Of a stretch of 64,000 bases of DNA, positions 7,461 through 14,772 are shown in pieces; position 1 is the stretch's first letter; the number at the start of each line of letters is the position of its first letter. Where the stretch lies: the NCBI RefSeq assembly GCF_002262875.1, contig NZ_NKYE01000002.1, forward strand, positions 62,001-126,000, in the 5' to 3' direction. The DNA is from Amycolatopsis antarctica (lineage in GTDB: Bacteria; Actinomycetota; Actinomycetes; Mycobacteriales; Pseudonocardiaceae). Made by a program: the position numbers and the translations under genes. The notes beneath the pieces are model-generated. The model did no database searches, had not been told where the DNA came from, and was given only the letters and a program-made list of their open reading frames with translations.

Positions 7461-8740
7461 GAGGGGACCGCGCCGATCGTGGAGAACCGGTCGCCCACCA
7501 TGCCGGCCGCGAGCGTGTCACCGTCCCGGGGCTCGATCACCAGGAACCCCCCGGTGCGTGGGCTCGTCGCGTAGTCGTCCACCGGAACCGGCTCCGACAG
7601 TCGCAGCCGGACGCTGCCGATCTCGTTCAGCTCCAAGGAATCTGGACGATCCACAACAGACAGACCCTGCTCGTCGAACCGGCTCACCAGTTCGTCCACG
7701 AACGCCTGCACGGTGCGCGCGCCGTGCTTCACCAGTACCTTCGCGCCCGCCCGCAACGGCGTCGAGGACAGCCAGCACACCGCGGCCGTGAGCTCGTCGG
7801 TGAGCACAGGAGGACGGTCCGCCGAGGCGATCAGGTCACCGCGCGCGATGTCGATGTCGTCGTCCAGCAACACCGTCACCGAACTGCCGGGGCCCGCCTC
7901 GTCCAGCGGCCCGTCCGCGGTGTCCACCCGCCGCACCGTCGTCGGCAGCCCCTGTGGCAGCACGACCACCCGGTCGCCGGGTCGGATCGTTCCCGCGGCC
8001 ACCTGCCCCGCGTAGCCGCGGTAGTCGGGATGCTCCGCCGTCCGTGGCCGGATCACGTACTGCACCGGCAACCGGAACGGATCGCCGTCCGGGTCCGGAG
8101 CGACCGGCACCCGTTCCAGGTGCTCCAGTAGTGTCGGCCCCGAGTACCACGGAGTCCGGTCCGACCGGCTCGCCACGTTGTCCCCGTGCAGGGCGGACAC
8201 CGGCACCGCCAGCACCGAACCCGCCGCGTAGCCCAATGAGGCGGCATGGGCCGTGAACTCCTTGGCGATGACCGAGAACGCGCCCTCGTCGTAGTCCAGC
8301 AGGTCGATCTTGTTCACCGCCAGCACCAGCCGTGGCACGCCCAGCAGCGCCAAGACGGCGGCGTGCCTGCGCGTCTGCTCCACCACCCCGGTGCGCGCGT
8401 CCACCAGCAGCACGGCGAGTTGCGCCGTCGACGCGCCCGTCACCGTGTTGCGGGTGTACTGAACGTGTCCAGGGGTGTCGGCGAGCACGAAACTCCGGTT
8501 CGGCGTCGCGAAGTAGCGGTAGGCGACGTCGATGGTGATGCCCTGCTCACGTTCCGAGCGCAGGCCGTCCACCAGCAGCGAGAGGTCCGGAGTGGACAGT
8601 CCACGATCGACACTGGCGCGCTGTACCGCCTCGAGCTGGTCGGCGAGCACCGACTTCGTGTCGTACAGCAACCTGCCGACCAGCGTCGACTTCCCGTCGT
8701 CGACGCTGCCGGCCGTGGCCAGGCGCAGTAGTGAACTCAT
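7457..8740 (-). CDS. cysN: Sulfate adenylyltransferase, GTPase subunit
   Basis: The 427-residue protein is an EF-Tu-like GTPase that drives ATP sulfurylase (APS formation from sulfate and ATP) together with CysD. The GTPase motifs are intact: G1 GSVDDGKST (about residues 11-19), G3 DTPGH and G4 NKID, followed by two beta-barrel domains. It is a stand-alone CysN: no C-terminal APS-kinase domain, unlike mycobacterial CysNC. That agrees with CysH in this operon being an APS rather than PAPS reductase, so PAPS is not needed for assimilation. It starts 2 bp after cysD and overlaps the chelatase gene by 4 bp. Confidence 0.93.
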   Translation of the reverse strand: MSSLLRLATAGSVDDGKSTLVGRLLYDTKSVLADQLEAVQRASVDRGLSTPDLSLLVDGLRSEREQGITIDVAYRYFATPNRSFVLADTPGHVQYTRNTVTGASTAQLAVLLVDARTGVVEQTRRHAAVLALLGVPRLVLAVNKIDLLDYDEGAFSVIAKEFTAHAASLGYAAGSVLAVPVSALHGDNVASRSDRTPWYSGPTLLEHLERVPVAPDPDGDPFRLPVQYVIRPRTAEHPDYRGYAGQVAAGTIRPGDRVVVLPQGLPTTVRRVDTADGPLDEAGPGSSVTVLLDDDIDIARGDLIASADRPPVLTDELTAAVCWLSSTPLRAGAKVLVKHGARTVQAFVDELVSRFDEQGLSVVDRPDSLELNEIGSVRLRLSEPVPVDDYATSPRTGGFLVIEPRDGDTLAAGMVGDRFSTIGAVPS

Positions 8741-8742
8741 CT

Positions 8743-9663
8743 CTAGAAGTACCCCTCTCGCTTGCGGTCCTCCATCGCTGCCTCGGAGAGCCGATCGTCC
8801 GCGCGGGTGGCACCCCGTTCGGTGAGCCTGCTCGCCTGTACCTCGGCGATGACCTCGTCCACCTCGGCCGCGGCGGACTCCACGGCACCGGTGCAGGAAC
8901 CGTCGCCGACGGTGCGGTACCGGACGGTCAGTTCGCGCACCTCCTCGTCGTCGCGGGGGCCGCCCCAGGGGCCCTCGGTGAGGAGCATGCCGTCCCGCAG
9001 GTAGACCTCACGGCGGTGCGCGAAATAGATCGACGGCAGCTCGATGCCCTCCCGTGCGATGTAGTTCCACACGTCGGCCTCGGTCCAGTTGGACAGGGGG
9101 AAGACCCGCACGTGCTCGCCGGGACGGTGCCTGCCGTTGTACAGGTTCCACAGCTCCGGCCGCTGACGGCGTGGCTCCCACTGGCCGAAGGCGTTGCGCA
9201 GGCTGAAAACCCGCTCCTTGGCCCGTGCGCGTTCCTCGTCCCGGCGTCCTCCGCCGAACACGGCGTCGAAGCGGTTGTCGGTGATGCTGTCCAGCAACGG
9301 CTGTGTCTGCAGCGGATTGCGGGTGCCGTCCGGGCGTTCCGCCAGCCGCCCGTCGTCGATCCAGTCCTGGACGTTCGCCACCAGCAGGCGCAGGCCGTAC
9401 TTCTCCACCACGTGGTCGCGGAAGGCGATCACCTCGTCGAAGTTGTGCCCGGTGTCCACGTGCAGCAGCGGGAAGGGCACCGGCGCGGGCCAGAACGCCT
9501 TGATCGCGAGGTGCAGCAGCAGCGTCGAGTCCTTGCCGCCGGAGAACAGGATCACCGGGCGGTCGAACTCACCCGCCACCTCACGGAAGATGTGGATTGC
9601 CTCGGACTCCAGCGCGGCCAGATTGTCCCGCGCGGCTACGTCCGCACGCTCGACGGTCGTCAT
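8743..9663 (-). CDS. cysD: Sulfate adenylyltransferase, catalytic subunit
   Basis: The 306-residue protein is the N-type ATP pyrophosphatase subunit that adenylates sulfate. The PP-loop SGGKDSTLLLHL lies at about residues 42-53, and the family motifs VDTGHNFDEVI and FGGGRRDEERARAKER follow, as does the C-terminal MEDRKREGYF end typical of CysD. Length matches the family (about 300). It is translationally close to cysN (2-bp gap) and 12 bp after cysH, so expression as part of one sulfate-assimilation transcript is very likely. Confidence 0.95.
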   Translation of the reverse strand: MTTVERADVAARDNLAALESEAIHIFREVAGEFDRPVILFSGGKDSTLLLHLAIKAFWPAPVPFPLLHVDTGHNFDEVIAFRDHVVEKYGLRLLVANVQDWIDDGRLAERPDGTRNPLQTQPLLDSITDNRFDAVFGGGRRDEERARAKERVFSLRNAFGQWEPRRQRPELWNLYNGRHRPGEHVRVFPLSNWTEADVWNYIAREGIELPSIYFAHRREVYLRDGMLLTEGPWGGPRDDEEVRELTVRYRTVGDGSCTGAVESAAAEVDEVIAEVQASRLTERGATRADDRLSEAAMEDRKREGYF

Positions 9664-9675
9664 GTATCGCCCCTC

Positions 9676-10380
9676 TCAGCCGTGCAGGCCGCACTCGGTC
9701 TTGGACTTGCCCGCCCAGCGTCCGCTGCGGGGATCGTCGCCCTGCGCCACCCGTGCGGTGCACGGCGCACAGCCGATCGACGGGAAACCGTCCTGTACCA
9801 ACGGGTTCTCCAGAATCCCGTTGCGCACGATGTAGTCGTTGAACTCGTCGTCGGTCCACGCCGCGATCGGGTTCACCTTCACCAGCCCGTTGCGTTCGTC
9901 CCAGGTGACGATCGGCGTGTCCGCCCGTGTCGGCGCGTCCACCCGGCGCACTCCGGTGATCCAGCACGAGTAGCCGGACAGCGTTCGGCGCAGCGGCACC
10001 ACCTTGCGCAGATTGCAGCACAGCCCGGGATCACGGTCGTGCAGTCGTGCGCCGTGCTCCGCGTCCTGCTCCGCCACCGACTGGTCCGCGGTGGCGTTCA
10101 CCACCGTGATCCCCGGGTAGGTGTGGGCGACCGCGTCCCGGGTGCCGATCGTCTCCGCGAAGTGGTAGCCGGTCTCCAGGAACAGGACGTCCACATCGGA
10201 CCTGGCCCTGGTCGCCAGATCGATCAGCACCGCGTCCTGCATGTTCGAGGCCACGATCAGGTCGTCGCCGAAGGTGTCGAACGCCCAGCGGATCGACTCC
10301 TCGGCCCCGGCCTCCGCGTAGGTCCGCGCGGCGTCGCGGGCCAGTTCCTTGAGCTCCTCGGTACGAGTCGTGGTCGTCAC
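9676..10380 (-). CDS. cysH: Adenylylsulfate (APS) reductase
   Basis: The 234-residue protein reduces APS to sulfite. It has the PP-loop-derived fold (FGDDLIVASNMQDAVL, LETGYHFAET) and both cysteine pairs that bind the [4Fe-4S] cluster of assimilatory APS reductases: Cys121-Cys122 and Cys204/Cys207 (GCAPC). The C-terminal TECGLH carries the catalytic Cys230. The Cys pairs distinguish it from PAPS reductase, which lacks them. I used the GTG at 10380 (VTTTTRT, preceded by AAGGGTGAG) rather than an extension to 10425, which would run back through the neighbouring zinc-ribbon gene. Confidence 0.93.
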   Translation of the reverse strand: MTTTTRTEELKELARDAARTYAEAGAEESIRWAFDTFGDDLIVASNMQDAVLIDLATRARSDVDVLFLETGYHFAETIGTRDAVAHTYPGITVVNATADQSVAEQDAEHGARLHDRDPGLCCNLRKVVPLRRTLSGYSCWITGVRRVDAPTRADTPIVTWDERNGLVKVNPIAAWTDDEFNDYIVRNGILENPLVQDGFPSIGCAPCTARVAQGDDPRSGRWAGKSKTECGLHG

Positions 10381-10387
10381 TGGTCTC

Positions 10388-10564
10388 TCACCCTTCGCTC
10401 GTGGCGTCCGGGGCGGCAGGAGCACCGTCCGGGAACCGCAGGCCGATCAGCTTCACCGAGAACACCCTGCGACAGGAAGAACACAGCCAGGCGCCCCCTT
10501 CTTCCGGGCGAAGATCTTCGTCACCGCAGTAGGGGCAGTGAAACGGCGTGGCCCGCTCGTTCAT
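10388..10564 (-). CDS. 58-residue zinc-ribbon protein of the sulfite reductase operon
   Basis: A very small protein with one zinc ribbon: Cys10/Cys13 (CPYC) and Cys28/Cys31 (CSSC). A hydrophobic segment FSVKLIGLRF follows. It lies 55 bp after sulfite reductase and 7 bp before cysH. Similar small zinc ribbons in this position are familiar from actinobacterial sulfur operons, but I know of no assigned function; a chaperone or electron/metal-handling accessory for Sir or CysH is a guess. I chose the ATG at 10564 because the longer reading to 10672 is low-complexity Arg/Pro and overlaps the sir gene. Confidence 0.72.
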   Translation of the reverse strand: MNERATPFHCPYCGDEDLRPEEGGAWLCSSCRRVFSVKLIGLRFPDGAPAAPDATSEG

Positions 10565-10619
10565 GCCGCCCACTCGCACGGGCGGGGAAGGGGGCTGCCC
10601 GGGTGGGTGGGCCCGCCGG

Positions 10620-12308
10620 TCATCGCAGCGCCTCCTCGTCGGCCCGCGCCACCCACTGCGCGAACCGCTCACCGTCCTCGCGGCCCGCGACGTAGTTGCG
10701 GACGATCCGCTCCACGTACCCGGTCAGTTCCCCGCTGGTCACCTTGTGCCCGCGCAGTTTCCGGCCGAACCCGGCGTCCAGGCCCAGGCCGCCGCCCAGG
10801 TGCACCTGGAATCCCTCCACCTGGCTTCCGTCCGCGTCGGTGACGATCTGGCCCTTCAGGCCGATGTCCGCCGTCTGGATCCGGGCACACGAATTGGGGC
10901 AGCCGTTCAGGTGCACCGTCACCGGAGTGTCCACATGCGACTGAATATCGGCCAGGCTGCGTTCCAGGTCCGCCACCAGGTCGTGTGCACGCCTCTTCGT
11001 CTCGACGATCGCCAGCTTGCAGTACTCGAGGCCCGTGCACGCCATCACCCCGCGCCGCCACGGCGACGGGGCCGTCTGCAGGCCCAGCTCGTCCAAAGCC
11101 GAGGACAGGCCGTCCACCTCGGACTCCGCGACGTCGAGCACCACGAGCTTCTGTTGCGGGGTAAGGCGCACCCGCGTCGAACCGGCACCCTCGGCGGCCT
11201 TCGCCACCGCCAGCAGCGTCGAGCCGGACACCCGCCCGGCGATCGGCGCGGCACCCACGTAGAAGTTGCCGTCGAGCTGCCGGTGAGCCCCGACGTGGTC
11301 GATCGGCCGTTCCGGCACGGCCGGTGCGGGGCCGTCGATCAGTTCGCGCCCCAGGTACTCCCGCTCCAGCACTTCGCGGAAACGCTCCGCACCCCAGTCC
11401 TTGACCAGGAACTTGATCCGCGCCCTGGAACGGAGCCTGCGGTAGCCGTAGTCCCGGAAGATGCCGATCACGCCGGCCCACACGTCGGCGACCTCGTCCC
11501 GCGGCACCCACGCGCCCAGTCGCTGTCCGATCATCGGGTTCGTCGAAAGGCCGCCACCGACCCACAGGTCGAAGCCCGGCCCGTGTTCGGGATGCTCGAC
11601 GCCGACGAACGCGATGTCGTGCACCTCGTGCGCCACGTCGGGCTGGCCGGACACCGCGGTCTTGAACTTGCGCGGCAGGTTCGAGAACGCCGGATCTCCG
11701 ACGTACCGGCGAGTGATCGCCTCGATCGCCGGCGTGCCGTCCAGCACCTCGTCCACCGAGATCCCCGCGACGGGCGAGCCCAGGATCACCCGCGGGCTGT
11801 CCCCGCAGGCCTCCATCGTCGTCATGCCCGCGCCCTCGAGCTTCTGCCAGATGGCGGGCATGTCCTCCACCCGGATCCAGTGGTACTGGATGTTCTGCCG
11901 GTCGGTGATGTCCGCGGTGTCCCGCGCGTAGGTCTGCGAGATCTCGCCCAGCACGGTGAGTTGCTCGGTGGTCAGCGCGCCGCCGTCCAGCCGGACCCGG
12001 AGCATGAAGAACTCGTCGTCGAGCTCCTCCGGTTCCAGGGTCGCCGTGCGGCCGCCGTCGATGCCCGGCTTGCGCTGGGTGTACAGGCCGTACCAGCGGA
12101 AACGTCCGCGCAGATCACCCGGGTCGATCGAGTCGAAACCGCCGTGCGCGTAGATGTTCTCGATCCTCGCCCGCACGTTCAGCGGATTGTCGTCCTTCTT
12201 CGACCGCTCGTTCGGGTTCAGTGGTTCGCGGTAGCCCAGCGCCCACTGGCCTTCGCCGCGGCGCTGCGTGCGGCCGGTCTTCGGATTGTCGCGCGTGGGC
12301 GAGGCCAT
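10620..12308 (-). CDS. sir: Ferredoxin-dependent sulfite reductase (NirA/Sir type)
   Basis: The 562-residue protein catalyses six-electron reduction of sulfite to sulfide. It contains the siroheme/[4Fe-4S] cysteines as CTGLEYC (CX5C) and CPNSC (CX3C) and two ferredoxin-like repeats. Tyr76 and Cys168 are spaced exactly like the Tyr69-Cys161 covalent pair of Mycobacterium tuberculosis NirA, so the same crosslink may form next to the siroheme. NirA-named homologues reduce sulfite rather than nitrite. GGAGGA lies just upstream of the ATG. It is the first gene of the operon sir-(zinc ribbon)-cysH-cysD-cysN-chelatase and is preceded by a cysteine leader peptide. Confidence 0.95.
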   Translation of the reverse strand: MASPTRDNPKTGRTQRRGEGQWALGYREPLNPNERSKKDDNPLNVRARIENIYAHGGFDSIDPGDLRGRFRWYGLYTQRKPGIDGGRTATLEPEELDDEFFMLRVRLDGGALTTEQLTVLGEISQTYARDTADITDRQNIQYHWIRVEDMPAIWQKLEGAGMTTMEACGDSPRVILGSPVAGISVDEVLDGTPAIEAITRRYVGDPAFSNLPRKFKTAVSGQPDVAHEVHDIAFVGVEHPEHGPGFDLWVGGGLSTNPMIGQRLGAWVPRDEVADVWAGVIGIFRDYGYRRLRSRARIKFLVKDWGAERFREVLEREYLGRELIDGPAPAVPERPIDHVGAHRQLDGNFYVGAAPIAGRVSGSTLLAVAKAAEGAGSTRVRLTPQQKLVVLDVAESEVDGLSSALDELGLQTAPSPWRRGVMACTGLEYCKLAIVETKRRAHDLVADLERSLADIQSHVDTPVTVHLNGCPNSCARIQTADIGLKGQIVTDADGSQVEGFQVHLGGGLGLDAGFGRKLRGHKVTSGELTGYVERIVRNYVAGREDGERFAQWVARADEEALR

Positions 12309-12467
12309 GGTTCGTCCTCCGGGAAACGGGAGGTCACCGTGACGCCGAGAAGCCCCTGGTGTGGACGTGGTGGGAGCGCTGCGCGGCGGATCCGGCGCCT
12401 GCTGTCGTCGACCGCGGCGGCGCGAGGGCGCCGGGCGCGGTGGTTTTCTGTCGGCCGGGGTGGATCG
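12309..12467 (-). promoter_or_regulatory. Untranslated region between sulfur leader peptide and sir
   Basis: This 159-bp stretch separates the leader-peptide stop from the sir start. It is GC-rich, with several short inverted GC blocks (for example GGCGCC around 12427-12435) that could form mutually exclusive hairpins. I cannot define an attenuator structure by eye. Its position suits cysteine-dependent attenuation or RBS masking. Confidence 0.4.
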
Positions 12468-12533
12468 TCAGGGTCGGCACAGAGCGCTGGAGACACGCCG
12501 AAGATCGACGTGCCGCCTGGTCACGAGGCACAC
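12468..12533 (-). CDS. Cysteine-responsive leader peptide of the sulfate operon
   Basis: A 21-codon reading frame starting with GTG encodes a peptide ending RRHVDLRRVSSALCRP, with Cys at positions 2 and 19. The HVDL-x-R-x2-S-A-x-C-R pattern is the hallmark of the short leader peptides found before sulfur-metabolism genes in actinobacteria. It lies 159 bp upstream of sir on the same strand. In mycobacteria, translation of Cys-containing leaders senses charged tRNA-Cys and controls the downstream operon; I infer the same here. No clear Shine-Dalgarno is visible; a CATACT -10-like box (12572-12577) lies about 40 bp upstream. A GTG at 12524 is an alternative start giving an 18-residue peptide without the first Cys. 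Confidence 0.8.
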   Translation of the reverse strand: MCLVTRRHVDLRRVSSALCRP

Positions 12534-12671
12534 ACCAGCACGGGTCACGTGTTCCAGACTGCCACGTGCCCAGTATGTGGCCCAATCGAGTCCGCATGCT
12601 GGGAGCGACGTGACCTGCGTCATCAGGGCCGACGCGCCGGGCCCACCGCGGTGCCTGGGACACTGGAGGGC

Positions 12672-13889
12672 GTGGCCACCCTTCCGCTCGCCGGCCCGAC
12701 GGCGCCCCTCGACGCCACGCTGCCCGAGAGCGCGCTGCGTGGTCTCGGATCCCGCCCGTTCGGCGTCTACGTGCACGTCCCGTTCTGCGCCACCCGTTGC
12801 GGCTACTGCGACTTCAACACCTACACCGCCGGGGAGCTCGGTTCCGGCTCCTCGCCGGAGTCCTGGCTCGACGGCGTCCGCCGGGAGTTCGACCTGGCCA
12901 CCCGCGTGCTGGGCACGCCGCCGCCGGTGGACACCGTGTTCGTCGGCGGCGGAACACCCTCCCTGCTCGGCGCCGAGGGCCTCGCCTCGATCCTCGACGC
13001 GGTGCGCGCCGGGTTCGGCCTCGCCCCCGACGCGGAGGTGACCACCGAGTCCAATCCGGAATCCACCTCTCCGGAGTTCTTCGCCGGGCTGCGCGAGGCC
13101 GGATACACCAGGGTCTCCCTCGGCATGCAGTCCGCCGCCCCGCACGTCCTCCGCGTCCTCGACCGGGTGCACACCCCCGGACGCCCGGTCGCCGCCGCCC
13201 GCGAGGCGCGCGCCGCCGGCTTCGAGCACGTCAACCTCGACGTCATCTACGGCACGCCGGGGGAGCGGACGCGGGACCTGCGGGCCTCCCTGGACGCGGT
13301 GCTCGACGCCGGGGTCGACCACGTCTCCGCCTACGCGCTGATCGTCGAGGAGGGCACCGCGCTGGCCCGCCGCGTCCGCCGCGGCGAGATCCCCGCCCCC
13401 GACGACGACGTGCTGGCAACCGGCTACGAGATGATCGACGCCACCCTCGCCGGAGCGGGCCTGCACTGGTACGAGGTGTCGAACTGGGCGTCCTCCGAGG
13501 CCGCGCGCTGCCGGCACAATCTCGGCTACTGGCAGGGTGGCGACTGGTGGGGCGCCGGGCCGGGAGCGCACAGCCACGTCGGCGGCGTCCGATGGTGGAA
13601 CGTCAAGCATCCCGCGCGCTACACCGGCCTGCTCGCCGAGGGCGAGTCGCCCGCCGGCGGCAACGAGGTACTGACCGACACCGACCGGCACCTCGAGCGC
13701 GTCATGCTGGAACTGCGCCTCTCCGACGGGCTCGCCCTCGACGCGCTGGGTTCGCACGGTGCCATCCAGGCACGCGCCGCGGCGGACGAGGGACTGCTGG
13801 AGCCCGCCGCGCTGGCCGAGGGCCGCGCCGTGCTCACCGACCGCGGCAGGCTGCTCGCCGACGGCGTCGTCCACCGGCTGACCGGCTGA
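12672..13889 (+). CDS. hemW: Radical SAM heme chaperone HemW
   Basis: The 405-residue protein is a radical-SAM enzyme of the HemN/HemW group. Cys39, Cys43 and Cys46 (CATRCGYC) bind the [4Fe-4S] cluster, and the extra cysteine of true HemN (CxxxCxxCxC) is replaced by Phe (YCDF), which marks HemW, a heme-delivery chaperone rather than coproporphyrinogen oxidase. Other family motifs present: GGGTPSLL, ESNPES and NLDVIYGTPGE. The GTG start at 12672 has GGAGGG 3 bp upstream; the reading frame stays open far upstream but that part is antisense to sir. In mycobacteria hemW also lies next to the sir/cys genes. It is divergent from the leader-sir operon. Confidence 0.9.
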   Translation: MATLPLAGPTAPLDATLPESALRGLGSRPFGVYVHVPFCATRCGYCDFNTYTAGELGSGSSPESWLDGVRREFDLATRVLGTPPPVDTVFVGGGTPSLLGAEGLASILDAVRAGFGLAPDAEVTTESNPESTSPEFFAGLREAGYTRVSLGMQSAAPHVLRVLDRVHTPGRPVAAAREARAAGFEHVNLDVIYGTPGERTRDLRASLDAVLDAGVDHVSAYALIVEEGTALARRVRRGEIPAPDDDVLATGYEMIDATLAGAGLHWYEVSNWASSEAARCRHNLGYWQGGDWWGAGPGAHSHVGGVRWWNVKHPARYTGLLAEGESPAGGNEVLTDTDRHLERVMLELRLSDGLALDALGSHGAIQARAAADEGLLEPAALAEGRAVLTDRGRLLADGVVHRLTG

Positions 13890-14000
13890 CCCTCCGCGTC
13901 GGGTCGCGTGTGGACTCACCTCGGGTAGGGCACGCCCCACCATCGCTTCGGGGGTGTCCTGGCTGCCGCGGACCGGGTTTTCCGGGTGGAATCGTCTTCC

Positions 14001-14771
14001 ATGACGGCAGCGATGGGAACACAGCGGAGGGACCCGGCCGAGCGCACCACGGCCGCGGTGGAGCTGCGCGGCGTCAGCCGCACCTACGGCACCCGCACGG
14101 CGCGGGTCCGTGCACTCGACGACGTGAGCGTCGCTTTCCCGGCGGGATCGTGGACGGCGGTGATGGGCCCGTCCGGCTCCGGCAAGTCCACGCTGCTGCA
14201 CTGCGCGGCCGGGCTCGAACCGGTCGGATCCGGCCAGGTCCTGATCGGCGGAACGGACATCACCTCGGCGAGCGACCGGGACCTGACCCTGCTGCGCAGG
14301 CGGGAGATCGGGTTCGTCTTCCAGAGCTTCAACCTCATCGGTGCGCTGACCGCCGAGCAGAACGTGGCGCTGTCGCTGAAACTCGGCGGGCGCAGGGCCG
14401 CCAACGGCGAGGTACGGGCGGTGCTCGCCGGGGTCGGCCTGGGGGACCGGCTCCGGCACCGGCCGCGCGAGCTCTCCGGCGGGCAGCAGCAACGGGTCGC
14501 CATCGCCAGGGCGATGGTCACCCGGCCCTCGGTCCTGTTCGCCGACGAGCCCACCGGCGCCCTCGACTCCGGATCCGCGCGCACCGTTCTCGGACTGCTG
14601 CGGGAGATGGTGGCCCGGGCCGGTCAGACCATCGTGATGGTCACCCACGACCCGGCCGCGGCGGCGAGCGCCGACTCGGTGCTGTTCCTCTCCGACGGCC
14701 GGATCGTCGACCACGCTCGCCGTCCGAGCGCGCGCGAGGTCGCCGATCGGCTCGCCCGGCTGGAGGCCTGA
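14001..14771 (+). CDS. ABC transporter ATP-binding protein (MacB/LolD type)
   Basis: The 256-residue ATPase has Walker [10 protein letters not shown] (residues 56-64), Q-loop [10 protein letters not shown], signature LSGGQQQR (about 158) and Walker [14 protein letters not shown] (about 178). The Asn-Leu after the Q-loop and the DEPTGALDS form are typical of the MacB/LolD/FtsE class that works with FtsX-like permeases. The partner permease begins 1 bp after its stop. The ATG at 14001 is preferred over a GTG at 13986 because GGTGGA lies about 11 bp upstream of it. Substrate unknown; envelope stress, antimicrobial peptide or lipoprotein handling are typical of the class. Confidence 0.9.
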   Translation: MTAAMGTQRRDPAERTTAAVELRGVSRTYGTRTARVRALDDVSVAFPAGSWTAVMGPSGSGKSTLLHCAAGLEPVGSGQVLIGGTDITSASDRDLTLLRRREIGFVFQSFNLIGALTAEQNVALSLKLGGRRAANGEVRAVLAGVGLGDRLRHRPRELSGGQQQRVAIARAMVTRPSVLFADEPTGALDSGSARTVLGLLREMVARAGQTIVMVTHDPAAAASADSVLFLSDGRIVDHARRPSAREVADRLARLEA

Positions 14772-14772
14772 C

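Noticed and set aside
12334..12663. 109-codon minus-strand frame upstream of sir
   Set aside because: Arg/Ser/His-rich, no RBS or motif; lies in a different frame from the leader peptide that does match a known family.
10548..12671. Upstream extension of the hemW frame
   Set aside because: Antisense to the sir gene; a good RBS and family start lie at 12672.
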